DNA from: Streptomyces sp. NBC_01463
GTDB taxonomy: Bacteria; Actinomycetota; Actinomycetes; Streptomycetales; Streptomycetaceae
Assembly: GCA_036227345.1 (NCBI GenBank)
Contig: CP109468.1
Coordinates: 248,001 to 312,000, forward strand
Length of the DNA: 64,000 nt
Direction: 5' to 3'
Part shown: one piece after another, positions 36,064-45,134 of the stretch
Numbering within the stretch: position 1 is the stretch's first letter
Layout: each line of letters begins with the position of its first letter
Translations under genes and position numbers: made by a program
The notes under the pieces: generated by a model
Database searches by the model: none
Told to the model about the DNA's origin: nothing
Seen by the model: the letters and a program-made list of their open reading frames with translations, nothing else

Positions 36064-37503
36064 ATGCCCGACGCAGTAGTCAGACCTGCGCGCAAGATCG
36101 CCCCGAAGACTCCACCGACATCCGTCTCCGCCGTGGCCGTCCTGGTCTCGATCGTGCTCGTCGAGCTCTCCAGCGGCATCACCCAGGGCTTCCTGTCGCC
36201 GGTCCTGCGCAGCCTGACCGACGTGCTGCACGTCACCGCCGCCGACCTGAACTGGATCAGCATCGCGAACCTGATGGCCAGCGTCGCGTTCACACCGCTG
36301 CTCGCCCGCCTCGGTGACCTCCACGGCCACCGCCGCGTCCTGCGCTGGAACATCGCCGTCGTCCTGGCCGGCTCGGTGGTCGTCGGCATGGCCGGATCGT
36401 TCCGCGTCCTCATGGCCGGCCAGGTGCTCCAGGGAGCCTTCGCGGGCTTCTTCCCGCTGTTGGTCGGCATCCTGCGCAATCGCGGGAGCGCCGCCGAGAG
36501 CCGGCGAGCCATCGGCACGATGGTGGCGGCGCTGGTGGGCGGCATCTGTGTCGGTGGCGTGGCCAGCGGCCTGGTGGCCCACTACGTCGACACCCCGACC
36601 GCGGCGCTGTGGGTGCCCACGGCGGCGGTGGGCATCGCCTTCCTTGTCACCTGGCCCCTGCTGCCCGAGACGACGGAACGTCCCGGCGGCCGCCTCGACC
36701 TGCGCGGTGGCTTCCTCCTGTGCGCCGGCCTCGTGGCGATCATGTGCGGCCTCGGCCAGGGAGGCATGCCGGGCTGGGAGTGGAGCTCCGGCCGGACCCT
36801 GGGCTGTCTGGTCGGTGGTGCGCTGATGATGGCCCTGTGGGCCCTGGCGGAGACGCGCACCGTGGACCCGATGATCGATGTCCGTCTGTTCCGGCGCCGG
36901 AACGTGACGGTCGTCGCGATCGTGACGACGACGTTCTCGTTCTGCATGATCGGCCTGCAGGTCGCCGGGGCGATCTTCATGGGCACACCGCGGGACATGG
37001 GCTACGGGCTCGGCCTGACCCCGTTGCAGATCGCCTTCGCGATGATTCCCGCGCTCGCCGCGACCGGCCTCGCCGCGACGGCCGCACCGGCGCTGGCCGC
37101 ACGGATCGGCGACCGTGCCACGCTCGTCGCCGGTTCGCTGCTGATGGCCGCGGGTTACGTGCTCACCCTCGCCCTGCACGGTTCGGTCACCCCTTACCTG
37201 ATCTGCCAGACGGTGGCCGGTCTCGGCGCAGGACTGCTCCAGCAGGCCACCCGGACGCTGGCCGTCGAGTCGGTCCCCAAGGAACAGACGGCCGTCGGCT
37301 CCGGCATCAACGAACTGCTCATCAACGTCGGCGGTTCGCTCGGTGCGGCCTGCGTGCTCGCCGTCACGGCCGCAGCCACCCCGGCCGGCGCCGCACTGCC
37401 CCACTACTCGGCGTACGCGACCTGCTGGGCGGTGTGCGTCGCGGCGTCCCTGGCCGGGGCCGCGACCGCCCTGCTCTACCGGCCCGGCACCCGCACCGCC
37501 TGA
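36064..37503 (+). CDS. MFS drug:H+ antiporter, DHA2-like (14 helices)
   Basis: The 479-residue transporter has about fourteen hydrophobic helices. Motif A-like LARLGDLHGHRRVLRW lies after helix 2 and a GxxxGPxxGG-like SGLVAHYV segment follows helix 5. This is the DHA2 layout of multidrug and small-molecule exporters. It is divergent from the double Lrp gene and lies 23 bases before an M20 peptidase gene. The set suggests that Lrp senses a ligand, the peptidase cleaves a conjugate and the transporter moves a product, but the substrate is unknown. Confidence 0.87.
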   Translation: MPDAVVRPARKIAPKTPPTSVSAVAVLVSIVLVELSSGITQGFLSPVLRSLTDVLHVTAADLNWISIANLMASVAFTPLLARLGDLHGHRRVLRWNIAVVLAGSVVVGMAGSFRVLMAGQVLQGAFAGFFPLLVGILRNRGSAAESRRAIGTMVAALVGGICVGGVASGLVAHYVDTPTAALWVPTAAVGIAFLVTWPLLPETTERPGGRLDLRGGFLLCAGLVAIMCGLGQGGMPGWEWSSGRTLGCLVGGALMMALWALAETRTVDPMIDVRLFRRRNVTVVAIVTTTFSFCMIGLQVAGAIFMGTPRDMGYGLGLTPLQIAFAMIPALAATGLAATAAPALAARIGDRATLVAGSLLMAAGYVLTLALHGSVTPYLICQTVAGLGAGLLQQATRTLAVESVPKEQTAVGSGINELLINVGGSLGAACVLAVTAAATPAGAALPHYSAYATCWAVCVAASLAGAATALLYRPGTRTA

Positions 37504-37526
37504 CCATCCCCGAGGAAGGACCCCCC

Positions 37527-38714
37527 GTGAATCAACACGCCTTGCGCGAGCACACCCGTGCCACCGTCGCCCGCCGCCGCGACGACGTCATCGCCCTCAG
37601 CCACAGCCTCCACGCCGAACCCGAACTCGCCTACGAGGAGCACAGGTCGGCCCGGAAGATCGCCGATCTCACCGAAGCCGCCGGCTTCGACGTGCGGCGC
37701 GGTGCCTACGGTCTGGACACGGCCTTCGAGGCCGTCGCCGGAAGCGGCGACCTCGTCATCGCGCTCACGGCCGAGTACGACGCGCTGCCGGGCATCGGAC
37801 ACGCCTGCGGGCACAACGTGAACGGCGCCGCCGCCGTCACCGCCGCCCTCGCCCTGGCGCCGTTGGCCGACGAACTCGGCCTGACCGTCAAACTGCTGGG
37901 CACCCCGGCGGAGGAGTACGGCGGCGGCAAGGTCGACCTGCTGAACGCGGGGGCCTTCGACGATGTCGCCGCCGCCATGATGGTGCACGCCGCACCGGTG
38001 GACGGCGTGGGCATGACGTCCCTCGCCATCGGGAGCTGGAAGGTGCGCTACACCGGCCGCGCCGCCCACGCAGCCGCCATGCCGCACCGGGGCATCAACG
38101 CGGCGGACGCCATGCTCGTCGCCCAGGTGGCGATCAGCGCGTACCGGCAGCAGATGATCCCGGACGGAATCGTGCACGGCATCGTCACCGGCGGCGGTGA
38201 GGCGCCCAACGTCATCCCGGCCCAGGTGACCGCCGACTACGACTGCCGGGCCGCCACCGCCGAGGATCTCGCCGAACTGCAGGCACGGATCCGGGCCTGC
38301 TTCGAGGCCGGTGCCCACGCCACCGGCGCCGAACTCGCCCTGGAAGCGGTCGGGAACGACTACGCCGACCTGCGGCAGGACCTGGCCGTCTCGGCCGCCT
38401 ACCGGGATGCGATGGCGGGCCTCGGCCGCCCCATCTCCGACACCCCGGACTCCATGCGTGCCGGGTCGACCGACATGGGCAACGTGTCCCACCTCGTCCC
38501 GACCATCCACCCCTCGATCGGCTACGACTGCGGCGACACGATCATGCACAACCCCGAGTTCACCCGCTACGGCACGAGCCCCGGGGCGGACCGGGCCGTC
38601 CTCGACGGCGGACTGGCCATGGCCTGGACGGCGCTCGCCCTGGCCACGGACCAGGACCACCGCACCAGTCTGCTGACCCGGCTCGCCGAACGGCCCGGGA
38701 CCGCCCGCGGCTGA
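37527..38714 (+). CDS. M20 family peptidase/amidohydrolase
   Basis: The 395-residue zinc or manganese hydrolase has the M20D layout: SHSLHAEPELAYEEH at the N-terminus, GHACGHNVNGAAAV with metal Cys and His, and GTPAEEYGGGK with catalytic Glu. The MVHAAPVDG segment and the dimerisation lid are also present. Family members cleave N-acyl or p-aminobenzoyl-glutamate-type amides. The GTG start is 23 bases after the MFS stop and follows GAGGAAGG, so the pair forms an operon. Confidence 0.85.
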   Translation: MNQHALREHTRATVARRRDDVIALSHSLHAEPELAYEEHRSARKIADLTEAAGFDVRRGAYGLDTAFEAVAGSGDLVIALTAEYDALPGIGHACGHNVNGAAAVTAALALAPLADELGLTVKLLGTPAEEYGGGKVDLLNAGAFDDVAAAMMVHAAPVDGVGMTSLAIGSWKVRYTGRAAHAAAMPHRGINAADAMLVAQVAISAYRQQMIPDGIVHGIVTGGGEAPNVIPAQVTADYDCRAATAEDLAELQARIRACFEAGAHATGAELALEAVGNDYADLRQDLAVSAAYRDAMAGLGRPISDTPDSMRAGSTDMGNVSHLVPTIHPSIGYDCGDTIMHNPEFTRYGTSPGADRAVLDGGLAMAWTALALATDQDHRTSLLTRLAERPGTARG

Positions 38715-38730
38715 GCCCGGTGTGATCCCC

Positions 38731-38775
38731 GGAAACCGGCACCGCAGGCGCTCCGCGCGTGCGGTGCCGGTTTCC
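38731..38775. terminator. Hairpin terminator after the MFS/M20 operon
   Basis: GGAAACCGGCACCGCA (38731-38746) pairs perfectly with TGCGGTGCCGGTTTCC (38760-38775), a 16-bp stem. It lies 17 bases after the M20 stop. Confidence 0.75.
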
Positions 38776-38845
38776 GCAGTGAAGACGCCTCCCACCTTGA
38801 CGACTCCTTGATCCGAACGAAAGGGCGTGACCGCTCCACTCGCTC

Positions 38846-38851
38846 TACGAT
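38846..38851 (+). promoter_or_regulatory. Candidate -10 box of a leaderless message
   Basis: TACGAT ends seven bases before the GTG of the NB-ARC regulator. This is the spacing expected for a leaderless transcript starting at the codon, common in Streptomyces. No good -35 box at standard spacing is visible. Confidence 0.4.
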
Positions 38852-38857
38852 CGTCGC

Positions 38858-41158
38858 GTGAAGGCGGACAGACTGCGTGACGATCTGGCAGGGCAGCTAA
38901 GGCAGTTGCGTGATCTGACCGGACGGAGCCTGCGTGACCTCGCACGCGAGATCCACGTCAGCAGCTCCTCGCTGTCGCGCTACTTCTCCGGCCAGGCCGT
39001 CCCGCCCTGGTCGACGGTGGTCGCTCTGTGCAAGGCGGCCGGTCGCGACCCCAGGCAACTGCACGAGGTCTGGGGGCGCGCCAAGGACACCCCCCATGCG
39101 AGCGCCGCTGTCACTCCGTCCGTACGCAACGACCTGCCCCACGACGTCACTGCCTTCACCGGGCGCGGGCAGGAGCTGGCCGCGCTCCTCGACGCCCCGC
39201 GGAACACGACGATGGTGGCGATCGACGGAATGGGCGGCGTGGGCAAGACCGCCCTGGCGGTACACGGCGCGCATCTGCTGACCGCGGCCTTCCCCAGCGC
39301 CCAGCTCCACCTGGATCTGCACGGATTCACTCCGGGCCGCGAGCCGGTCGAACCCTCCGAGGCGCTGCGTGTGCTGCTCGCCGCGCTCGGGCTGCCACCC
39401 GGCAGGATCCCTGACGGAGTGGCCGAGCGGGCCGCGCTGTGGCGGTCGGAGCTGGCGACGCGGCGCGCGATCGTCCTGCTGGACAACGCCGCCGACGCCG
39501 ATCAGGTGCGCGATCTGCTGCCGGGTGCGGGCCGGAGCTTCTTCGTGATCACCAGCCGTCGGCGGATGGTGGAGCTCGACGGTGTTCAGCCCATCTCGCT
39601 GGACGTCCTGCCCGCCCGGGAGGCGGCGGACCTGTTCCTCACATCCGCGGGCGGGGACCGGCCCGGTGATGTCGGAGAGGTACTGCGCCGGTGCGGAAAC
39701 CTTCCCCTGGCGATCCGGGTGGCCGCCGCCCGCCTGCGCCACCGGCCCGCGTGGACGCTCGACACCCTGGTGGAACGGCTGCGCGAGGGCGAGCTGGCGG
39801 TGTCCGACGTGTTCGAGATGTCCTTGCGGCAACTCGACTCCGCGCAGCGGCGCATGTTCGGACTGCTGGGGCTCGTGCCGGGCGAGGACATCGACGCGTA
39901 CGGCGCCGCGGCCCTGGCCGGGATCCCGCTGGCCAACGCCCGTTCGCTGCTGGAGGACCTGGTCGACGTCCATCTGCTGCAGGAACCGGCCGCGGGCCGG
40001 TACCGGATGCACGACCTCCTGCGGCAGTCCGCCCGCGCCGAGGAATCGGCGGCGGACCCGGGACCGGCGATGGCCCGGCTGGGCGACTACTACCTGGGCG
40101 GCATGCTGGCCGCGGCGGAGGTGATCGAGCTGGTCGTCGTCCCCGTGCGGGTCATCGTCTCGCACCACGCTCCCGCGCTTCCCGGCTTCTCCCATGACGG
40201 CGCCCTCGACTGGCTGGACGCCGAGTGGGGCAACATCGTCGCCACGTTCAGACTCACCGTGGAGCTGCGGATCGACGCGACGGCGGTCGGGCTCGGCCAG
40301 TTCGCCTTCGTGATCTCGCTCGGGCGCCGCGGGGGCATGGCGCAGGTGTGCGACGGGCTCGCGGCCAGTCTCCCCGCCGCCGAGGCGCTCGGCGAGCGCC
40401 GGATGCTCGCCTCCCACCGGTACCTGCTGGGTGCCGCCCTGCTCCGGGTGGGCCGGCCGGCGGACGCGGTTCCCGAGCTGGAGACGGCTCGTGTGCTGAT
40501 GGCGTCGGAGGGCGACGTCGTCGGCCAGGCGCTGGCTCTCGAACAGCTGGCGGAGGTCCGTCTCTACGCCGATGACGCCGAGGGCGCCCTGGAACTCCTG
40601 CGCCGGGCGACGGGGCTGGTGCCACCCCGGCAGGCAGTGGTCCGTGTGTACATAGGTGTGCGGCTCGGGCGGGCTCTCCTGCTGCTGGGAGAGCCCGCCG
40701 AGGCCCACGAGGCCGTCTCCGGGCTGCTGGGGACCGCGCGCGGGCTGGACCGGCAGAAGGAGCGCATGTGCCTGGACGTGCTCGGCCGGGCGGCACTCGG
40801 CCTGGGTGACGCCCGGACGGCCCTCGACCTGGCCGAGCGGGCCGTGGCGATCAACCGGGAGACGCGCTATCCGGTCTTCGAGGCCATCAGCCGGACGGAT
40901 GCCGCCGTGGCCCTGCGCCACCTCGGCGCCGTCGACGAGGCGACGACCGCGCACGCCGAGGCGCTGCTGATCCTCGAAGAGGCGGGCGAGCCGCACCGCA
41001 TGGTGCGCAGTCTTCTCCTGTACGCGGAGGCGTGCCTGGTCACCGGCGACCGGGAGGCGGCGGCACGCCGGTTCCGGGTGGCGCTGGAGATCGCCACCAC
41101 GCAGGGGGTCACCTATCTGGAACCGGCGGCACGTGCGGGGCTGGCCCGGGTCTCCTGA
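38858..41158 (+). CDS. XRE/NB-ARC/TPR regulator (AfsR-like ATPase without SARP domain)
   Basis: The 766-residue protein has an XRE helix-turn-helix at about 10-65 (SLRDLAREIHVSSSSLSRY). An NB-ARC ATPase follows, with P-loop GMGGVGKT (124-131), Walker B RRAIVLLDNAAD, sensor SFFVITSRRRM and the CGNLPLAIRVAA motif. TPR repeats fill the C-terminal half. Such STAND proteins act as ATP-dependent switches that respond to a ligand bound by the repeats. Compared with AfsR, an XRE domain replaces the SARP domain. No ribosome site is seen, and a leaderless message is likely. Confidence 0.85.
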   Translation: MKADRLRDDLAGQLRQLRDLTGRSLRDLAREIHVSSSSLSRYFSGQAVPPWSTVVALCKAAGRDPRQLHEVWGRAKDTPHASAAVTPSVRNDLPHDVTAFTGRGQELAALLDAPRNTTMVAIDGMGGVGKTALAVHGAHLLTAAFPSAQLHLDLHGFTPGREPVEPSEALRVLLAALGLPPGRIPDGVAERAALWRSELATRRAIVLLDNAADADQVRDLLPGAGRSFFVITSRRRMVELDGVQPISLDVLPAREAADLFLTSAGGDRPGDVGEVLRRCGNLPLAIRVAAARLRHRPAWTLDTLVERLREGELAVSDVFEMSLRQLDSAQRRMFGLLGLVPGEDIDAYGAAALAGIPLANARSLLEDLVDVHLLQEPAAGRYRMHDLLRQSARAEESAADPGPAMARLGDYYLGGMLAAAEVIELVVVPVRVIVSHHAPALPGFSHDGALDWLDAEWGNIVATFRLTVELRIDATAVGLGQFAFVISLGRRGGMAQVCDGLAASLPAAEALGERRMLASHRYLLGAALLRVGRPADAVPELETARVLMASEGDVVGQALALEQLAEVRLYADDAEGALELLRRATGLVPPRQAVVRVYIGVRLGRALLLLGEPAEAHEAVSGLLGTARGLDRQKERMCLDVLGRAALGLGDARTALDLAERAVAINRETRYPVFEAISRTDAAVALRHLGAVDEATTAHAEALLILEEAGEPHRMVRSLLLYAEACLVTGDREAAARRFRVALEIATTQGVTYLEPAARAGLARVS

Positions 41159-41327
41159 TCCTGTCCCAGCGGTGGAGCAGCTGTCCCGTCCCGTCCCGGG
41201 ACACCCGCGAGGCAGCCGTCCGCCGACTTCGCGGCGCAGGTCAGACGGCTGCCGTGAAGGCGTCCCCCGTCCCGGGTGTTGCGGCACGGATTGCCCGGGA
41301 CGGGCCGCAGCGCCGAGGGTCTGTGCC

Positions 41328-41810
41328 ATGCACTCGACGCCTTCCCTGCTCGACGGACTGGACGCGCTTCCCGCTCGATGGGAAGTGCAGGGGACACTCG
41401 CCGCGCCCGTCGCGGCAGTCGCCGAACTGCTGCTCGTGGTCCGCGAGGGGCGCGTGGGCGACGACAACCTGCTGGTGCTGGCCCGGGCTTCGGCTGCCCG
41501 GAAGGGGGCGATGACCGTCGTGGCCGGGTCGGCCGCCGGCACCTACCGCGCCGAACTCGCAGGACCCGTGGAACCCGTGGCGATCCAGGTGGACCGGGAC
41601 CGGTCCAGGATCGCGGTGCAGAGCTGGTACGCCGGAGTGCACACCGTCACCGCCTGTCCGGCGGGCACCCGGGTGACCCACGGTGTCCACCGGGTCCTCC
41701 CCCACCATCCGGGGTTCGCGGCCGGCATCGCCGAGCTGGGCCTGCGTACCCGCATGTCACGCGATCTGCGGCAGGTACTCGCCGTGATCGCCGACCGGCT
41801 CGGCTGCTGA
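41328..41810 (+). CDS. Small SRPBCC-like protein
   Basis: The 160-residue product starts after GAGGG. The alternation VEPVAIQVDRDRSRIAVQSW followed by YAGVHTVTACPAGTRVTHGV, and a C-terminal amphipathic helix (RMSRDLRQVLAVIADRLG), fits an SRPBCC (START-like) lipid- or polyketide-binding fold. No catalytic residues can be named. It is located between the NB-ARC regulator and a beta-lactamase-like hydrolase, without a tight link to either. Confidence 0.55.
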   Translation: MHSTPSLLDGLDALPARWEVQGTLAAPVAAVAELLLVVREGRVGDDNLLVLARASAARKGAMTVVAGSAAGTYRAELAGPVEPVAIQVDRDRSRIAVQSWYAGVHTVTACPAGTRVTHGVHRVLPHHPGFAAGIAELGLRTRMSRDLRQVLAVIADRLGC

Positions 41811-41955
41811 CCGCCCCGGCGCCCGCCAAGTCCCTTCACCCCAGGCTGATTCGCCCTCGGGTGACCCGAACCGATCGCCCCGGCCCCGGTGTTCCGGGCC
41901 CGGCTGCGAACACACCGCATCCGCCATCCGCGTTCGATCCAAGGAGTACACAGCG

Positions 41956-43197
41956 ATGCCCAACGCCATCGACGACCGGCACAACGGGTTTTCCAAGACA
42001 GGACTGCAACGCGTGCGCGACGTGCTGGCACGGCATGTCGAGTCCGGGAAGGTGCCGGGCCTCGTCGCGCTGTTCAGCCGGGGCGCCGAGACACATGTCG
42101 AGACGCTCGGGACGATGCGCCACGACGGTGGCGAGCCGATGCGCCGCGACACGGTCTTCCGCATGGCCTCGACCTCCAAGCCGGTCGCGGTCGCGGCGGC
42201 GATGGTCCTGCTCGACGAGTGCAGGCTGCGGCTGGACGACACCGTGCAGGAGTGGCTGCCCGAACTCGCCGACAGACAGGTGCTCAAGCGGATCGACGGC
42301 CCGCTGGACGAGACCGTTCCGGCGCGGCGGCCGATCACCGTGCGGGACGTGCTGACCTCCACGTTCGGGATCGGCATGGATATGACGTCACTGGGCACGC
42401 CCGTCATGGGCGCGATCTTCGAGAAGGGGCTGACGCCCAATCTGCCGGAGCCTATGCCCGGTCCTGACGAGTGGCTGCGCCGCCTGGGCGAACTGCCGCT
42501 GATGCACCAGCCCGGCGAGCGCTGGCAGTACCAGATCGCCAGCGATCTGCTGGGTGTGCTCGTGGCCCGGGTGACGGGCCAGTCGTACGGCGCGTTCCTG
42601 CAGGAGCGCGTCTTCGGCCCGCTGGGGATGAAGGACACCGGGTTCCATGTGCCGGCCGACCAGATGCACCGGCTGCCGCCGCTGTACGCCCCCGACCCGC
42701 AGACCGGCGAGTTCCACGTATGGGACGAGGCGGAAGGGGGACGCCACAGCGCGCCTCCGGCCTTCGAGGGTGGCGGCGGTGGCCTGAACTCGACCGCCGA
42801 CGACTACCACGCGTACTTCCGGATGCTGCTCAGCGGCGGGATGCACGGGAACGAGAGGATCCTGTCCCGGGCCGCCGTCGAGCTGATGACCACCAACCGC
42901 CTCACCCCCGGACAGCAGGCCGCCCGGCATCAGCTGGCCACCGACAACGTCCACATCTCCTTCGGCCAGGGCCAGCACGGCGGCTGGGGCTTCGGGATGG
43001 CGGTACGCACCTACCGCGGTGACTACGCGCCCATCGGCCAGTTCGGCTGGGACGGCGGAAGCGGCACCTCGACGTACGCCGACCCGGCCAACGGGCTGAC
43101 CGGCATCCTGCTCACCCAGGTCGGGGCGTCCGTGCCGGATCCGATCCATCTGATGCACGACTTCTGGACCACGCTCTACCAGGCACTCGACGACTGA
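41956..43197 (+). CDS. Serine beta-lactamase-like hydrolase (class C/EstB type)
   Basis: The 413-residue protein has the SxxK motif S72-T-S-K75 in FRMASTSKPVAVA, a YxN-type Tyr in RWQYQIASDLLG, and a KTG-like FGWDGGSGT near the end. These are the active-site elements of class C beta-lactamases, D-Ala-D-Ala peptidases and EstB esterases. No signal sequence is present, so a cytoplasmic esterase or amidase role is more likely than antibiotic resistance. An AAGGAGT ribosome site precedes the ATG. Confidence 0.85.
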   Translation: MPNAIDDRHNGFSKTGLQRVRDVLARHVESGKVPGLVALFSRGAETHVETLGTMRHDGGEPMRRDTVFRMASTSKPVAVAAAMVLLDECRLRLDDTVQEWLPELADRQVLKRIDGPLDETVPARRPITVRDVLTSTFGIGMDMTSLGTPVMGAIFEKGLTPNLPEPMPGPDEWLRRLGELPLMHQPGERWQYQIASDLLGVLVARVTGQSYGAFLQERVFGPLGMKDTGFHVPADQMHRLPPLYAPDPQTGEFHVWDEAEGGRHSAPPAFEGGGGGLNSTADDYHAYFRMLLSGGMHGNERILSRAAVELMTTNRLTPGQQAARHQLATDNVHISFGQGQHGGWGFGMAVRTYRGDYAPIGQFGWDGGSGTSTYADPANGLTGILLTQVGASVPDPIHLMHDFWTTLYQALDD

Positions 43198-43247
43198 CGG
43201 CGAACCGGCGCAGCGCCCCCTTGAGAGCGCCGGGGGCCGGGCGCCAC

Positions 43248-43293
43248 CGTCACGGTGGGCGGCACTCCCTCGGGTGTGCCGCCCACCGTGACG
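43248..43293. terminator. Hairpin terminator after the beta-lactamase-like gene
   Basis: CGTCACGGTGGGCGGCAC (43248-43265) pairs perfectly with GTGCCGCCCACCGTGACG (43276-43293), an 18-bp stem with a 10-base loop. It is 51 bases after the stop codon. Confidence 0.75.
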
Positions 43294-43300
43294 TGGTTCC

Positions 43301-43456
43301 ACCGCCGTACGCAGGCTCTTCGGCAACCCGCCGCCCACCGGCATGCCGATGAGCGAGGCGCGGCCCGTGGCCCACGCGCTGCTGTGTGCGGGGGCCGTCA
43401 TCGGCGTCTTCATGGCGGTCGCCCTGTCGCGCTTCCGCCGGATCACGCTCGGCTGA
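43301..43456 (+). pseudogene. C-terminal fragment of an ABC-2 (DrrB-like) permease
   Basis: The frame ending at TGA 43454-43456 reads TAVRRLFGNPPPTG, then a membrane helix ALLCAGAVIGVFMAVALS and a basic RFRRITLG end. This matches the last helix and tail of DrrB-type antibiotic-exporter permeases. The rest of the gene is missing, and the fragment starts immediately after a terminator, so it is a relic of a deleted transporter. Confidence 0.5.
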
Positions 43457-43550
43457 GGCGTCGGGGACGTCCGTCAGGGATCGGGCGGCCCCTCTCAGGG
43501 GCAGCAGTGCCCCGAAGGGCGTACGTCCGCGCCGCAGGATCGGAAGGGGC

Positions 43551-44252
43551 TCAATAGCGAGACGAGCCGAGGTTCACCTGATGCCCGACGATGCTCATCT
43601 CCACGCCGTTCTCGGTGGCGCGGGCCGCGGTGAAGCCGGCGCCGTTCGGAAGGCCGACCGTCCACACCATGTTGGCCCCCTCGACGCCGGGAAGGTTCAG
43701 GGTGAGCTCTCGGCCTTGCGCGAGAAGCGTCCCGACGCCGTTCACCGCCCTCTCGCCGGTGCCCGCGATCTTGACGTGTGCCGCCTGGCCGCTCGATCCA
43801 GATGCTTGCGAGACCGTCAGCGGGCCGGCACCTGCCAGCCGTGTCACCACCCCGGACAGTTCCTTGTAGGAAAGGGTCAGGGTGCCGGTGGCCAGGTTCG
43901 CTTCGGCTCTGCGCGCGGACAGCGAGGTCACCGTCACATCGTTCAGATCGAGGTGGAGGCGTTCGATGTGCAGATAGCCGCCCCGTGCGTTGGTCGTGCT
44001 GTCGACGTAGAACATGCCCGCGTCCAGGGTGACGTGATGAAGGGTGCCGCCGGCTACCTGGGTGAGGAACGGAAAGCCCTTGATGGCCAGGTCCAGATGG
44101 CCGTCGGTGGTGTTCCCGTATCCGTACTTCTCCTTCGCGAGCTGAGCGACCTCCTTGTCCGCGTAGTGCACCGCCACCCGGTCGGCCAAGGTGAAGAGCA
44201 CAGCGAGCACGACCACCGTGATGGCCAGGACCTTCACCCATCTACGACTCAC
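43551..44252 (-). CDS. DUF2993 (LmeA-like) membrane-anchored protein
   Basis: The 233-residue protein has one N-terminal membrane helix (VLAITVVVLAVLFTLADRV) and an exported domain. The domain pattern HLDLAIKGFPFLTQVAGGTL and LHIERLHLDLNDVTVTS is typical of DUF2993, whose mycobacterial member LmeA is linked to lipomannan elongation. No enzymatic residues are evident, and the fold resembles lipid-binding tubular domains. It is transcribed alone. Confidence 0.75.
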   Translation of the reverse strand: MSRRWVKVLAITVVVLAVLFTLADRVAVHYADKEVAQLAKEKYGYGNTTDGHLDLAIKGFPFLTQVAGGTLHHVTLDAGMFYVDSTTNARGGYLHIERLHLDLNDVTVTSLSARRAEANLATGTLTLSYKELSGVVTRLAGAGPLTVSQASGSSGQAAHVKIAGTGERAVNGVGTLLAQGRELTLNLPGVEGANMVWTVGLPNGAGFTAARATENGVEMSIVGHQVNLGSSRY

Positions 44253-44456
44253 AGCACTTCCCCCATACGCTCAACCATTCGATTTCGGCGTCGTGATCAT
44301 GCGCCGTGCGCTGCGCGCCGAAGGGATTCTTTGCGAAGGGATTGCCTCACCGAACAAGATCCGTGACCTGCGTCATGACGGTCGGAAAGCCCTCGGTGCA
44401 CCGCGCGGCACGCGGCGGGCATCCGACGAGGTGGCCGAGCCGTGGGGCGACCCGGC

Positions 44457-45035
44457 TCAGCCGGTGCGTACCGCCATCAGCAGCCCGCTCGCCCAGGCCA
44501 TGCGGACGGACCGGAAGTCCTCGCGTCCCTCCAGTTCGGTCAGCAGGCGCCTTACGGCGACTTCATGGCTCTCCGGCCAACCGGGCTGGGGGAAGAGGTC
44601 GTCGATCAGATAGGTGCCGCCGGGGGCCACCAGTTCCAGGACCCGGTCGAGGTGCGTGAACTTGCCCGGCCAGGTGTCCGCGAAGACCAGGTCGAACGGC
44701 TCTCCGTCGTACGCCTCCAGCCAGTCACCACCGTCCATGGTCGCGAATGTCACCCGTGGATCGGAGCCCAACTGCGCGCGTGCGACCGCCTGGACGTCGG
44801 GGTCGAGTTCCACGGTGACGAGACCGGAGGCTCCGTCCATCCCGCTCAGCAGCCAGGCGGTGCCCTCGCCCACGCCGGTGCCGAGTTCGAGAATCCGGCC
44901 GCCGGGCCGGGCAGCCGCAAGCGCGGCCAACAGGCCGCCGGTGCGTTCCTCGCAGGACATGAGGAAGCCCGTCTCACGCGCTGCGGCACGCAGCCTGCGC
45001 AAGGTGGCCGGCAACTGGCTCGGTGTGTCGTCCAT
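44457..45035 (-). CDS. Class I SAM-dependent O-methyltransferase
   Basis: The 192-residue protein has the SAM-binding motif ILELGTGVGEGTAWLLSG, the acidic strand LVTVELDPDVQAVARAQL and the DLVFADTWPGKFTHLDRVLE segment of the O-methyltransferase family that acts on catechol-like or caffeoyl-type substrates. ATG 45035 is preferred because an upstream start adds a basic, low-complexity extension. The CGAAGGGATT direct repeat just beyond its 3' end (44319 and 44334) is not explained. Confidence 0.78.
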   Translation of the reverse strand: MDDTPSQLPATLRRLRAAARETGFLMSCEERTGGLLAALAAARPGGRILELGTGVGEGTAWLLSGMDGASGLVTVELDPDVQAVARAQLGSDPRVTFATMDGGDWLEAYDGEPFDLVFADTWPGKFTHLDRVLELVAPGGTYLIDDLFPQPGWPESHEVAVRRLLTELEGREDFRSVRMAWASGLLMAVRTG

Positions 45036-45134
45036 CCCGGAATGATGCGAGCGCCAACTCCTCGCGCACAAACGGGATTTCCTCGTCCCGGCTGTCGTCA
45101 CGCACTCGACGCCCGCCCCCCGACGCGCGTCGGC

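Noticed and set aside
38897..41542. A minus-strand frame of 881 codons opposite the NB-ARC regulator
   Set aside because: A shadow of the plus-strand gene, which has a clear P-loop, HTH and TPR repeats.
41956..43197. Antibiotic-resistance beta-lactamase
   Set aside because: The active-site motifs are present, but no signal sequence exists, so a cytoplasmic esterase or amidase of the EstB type is more likely.
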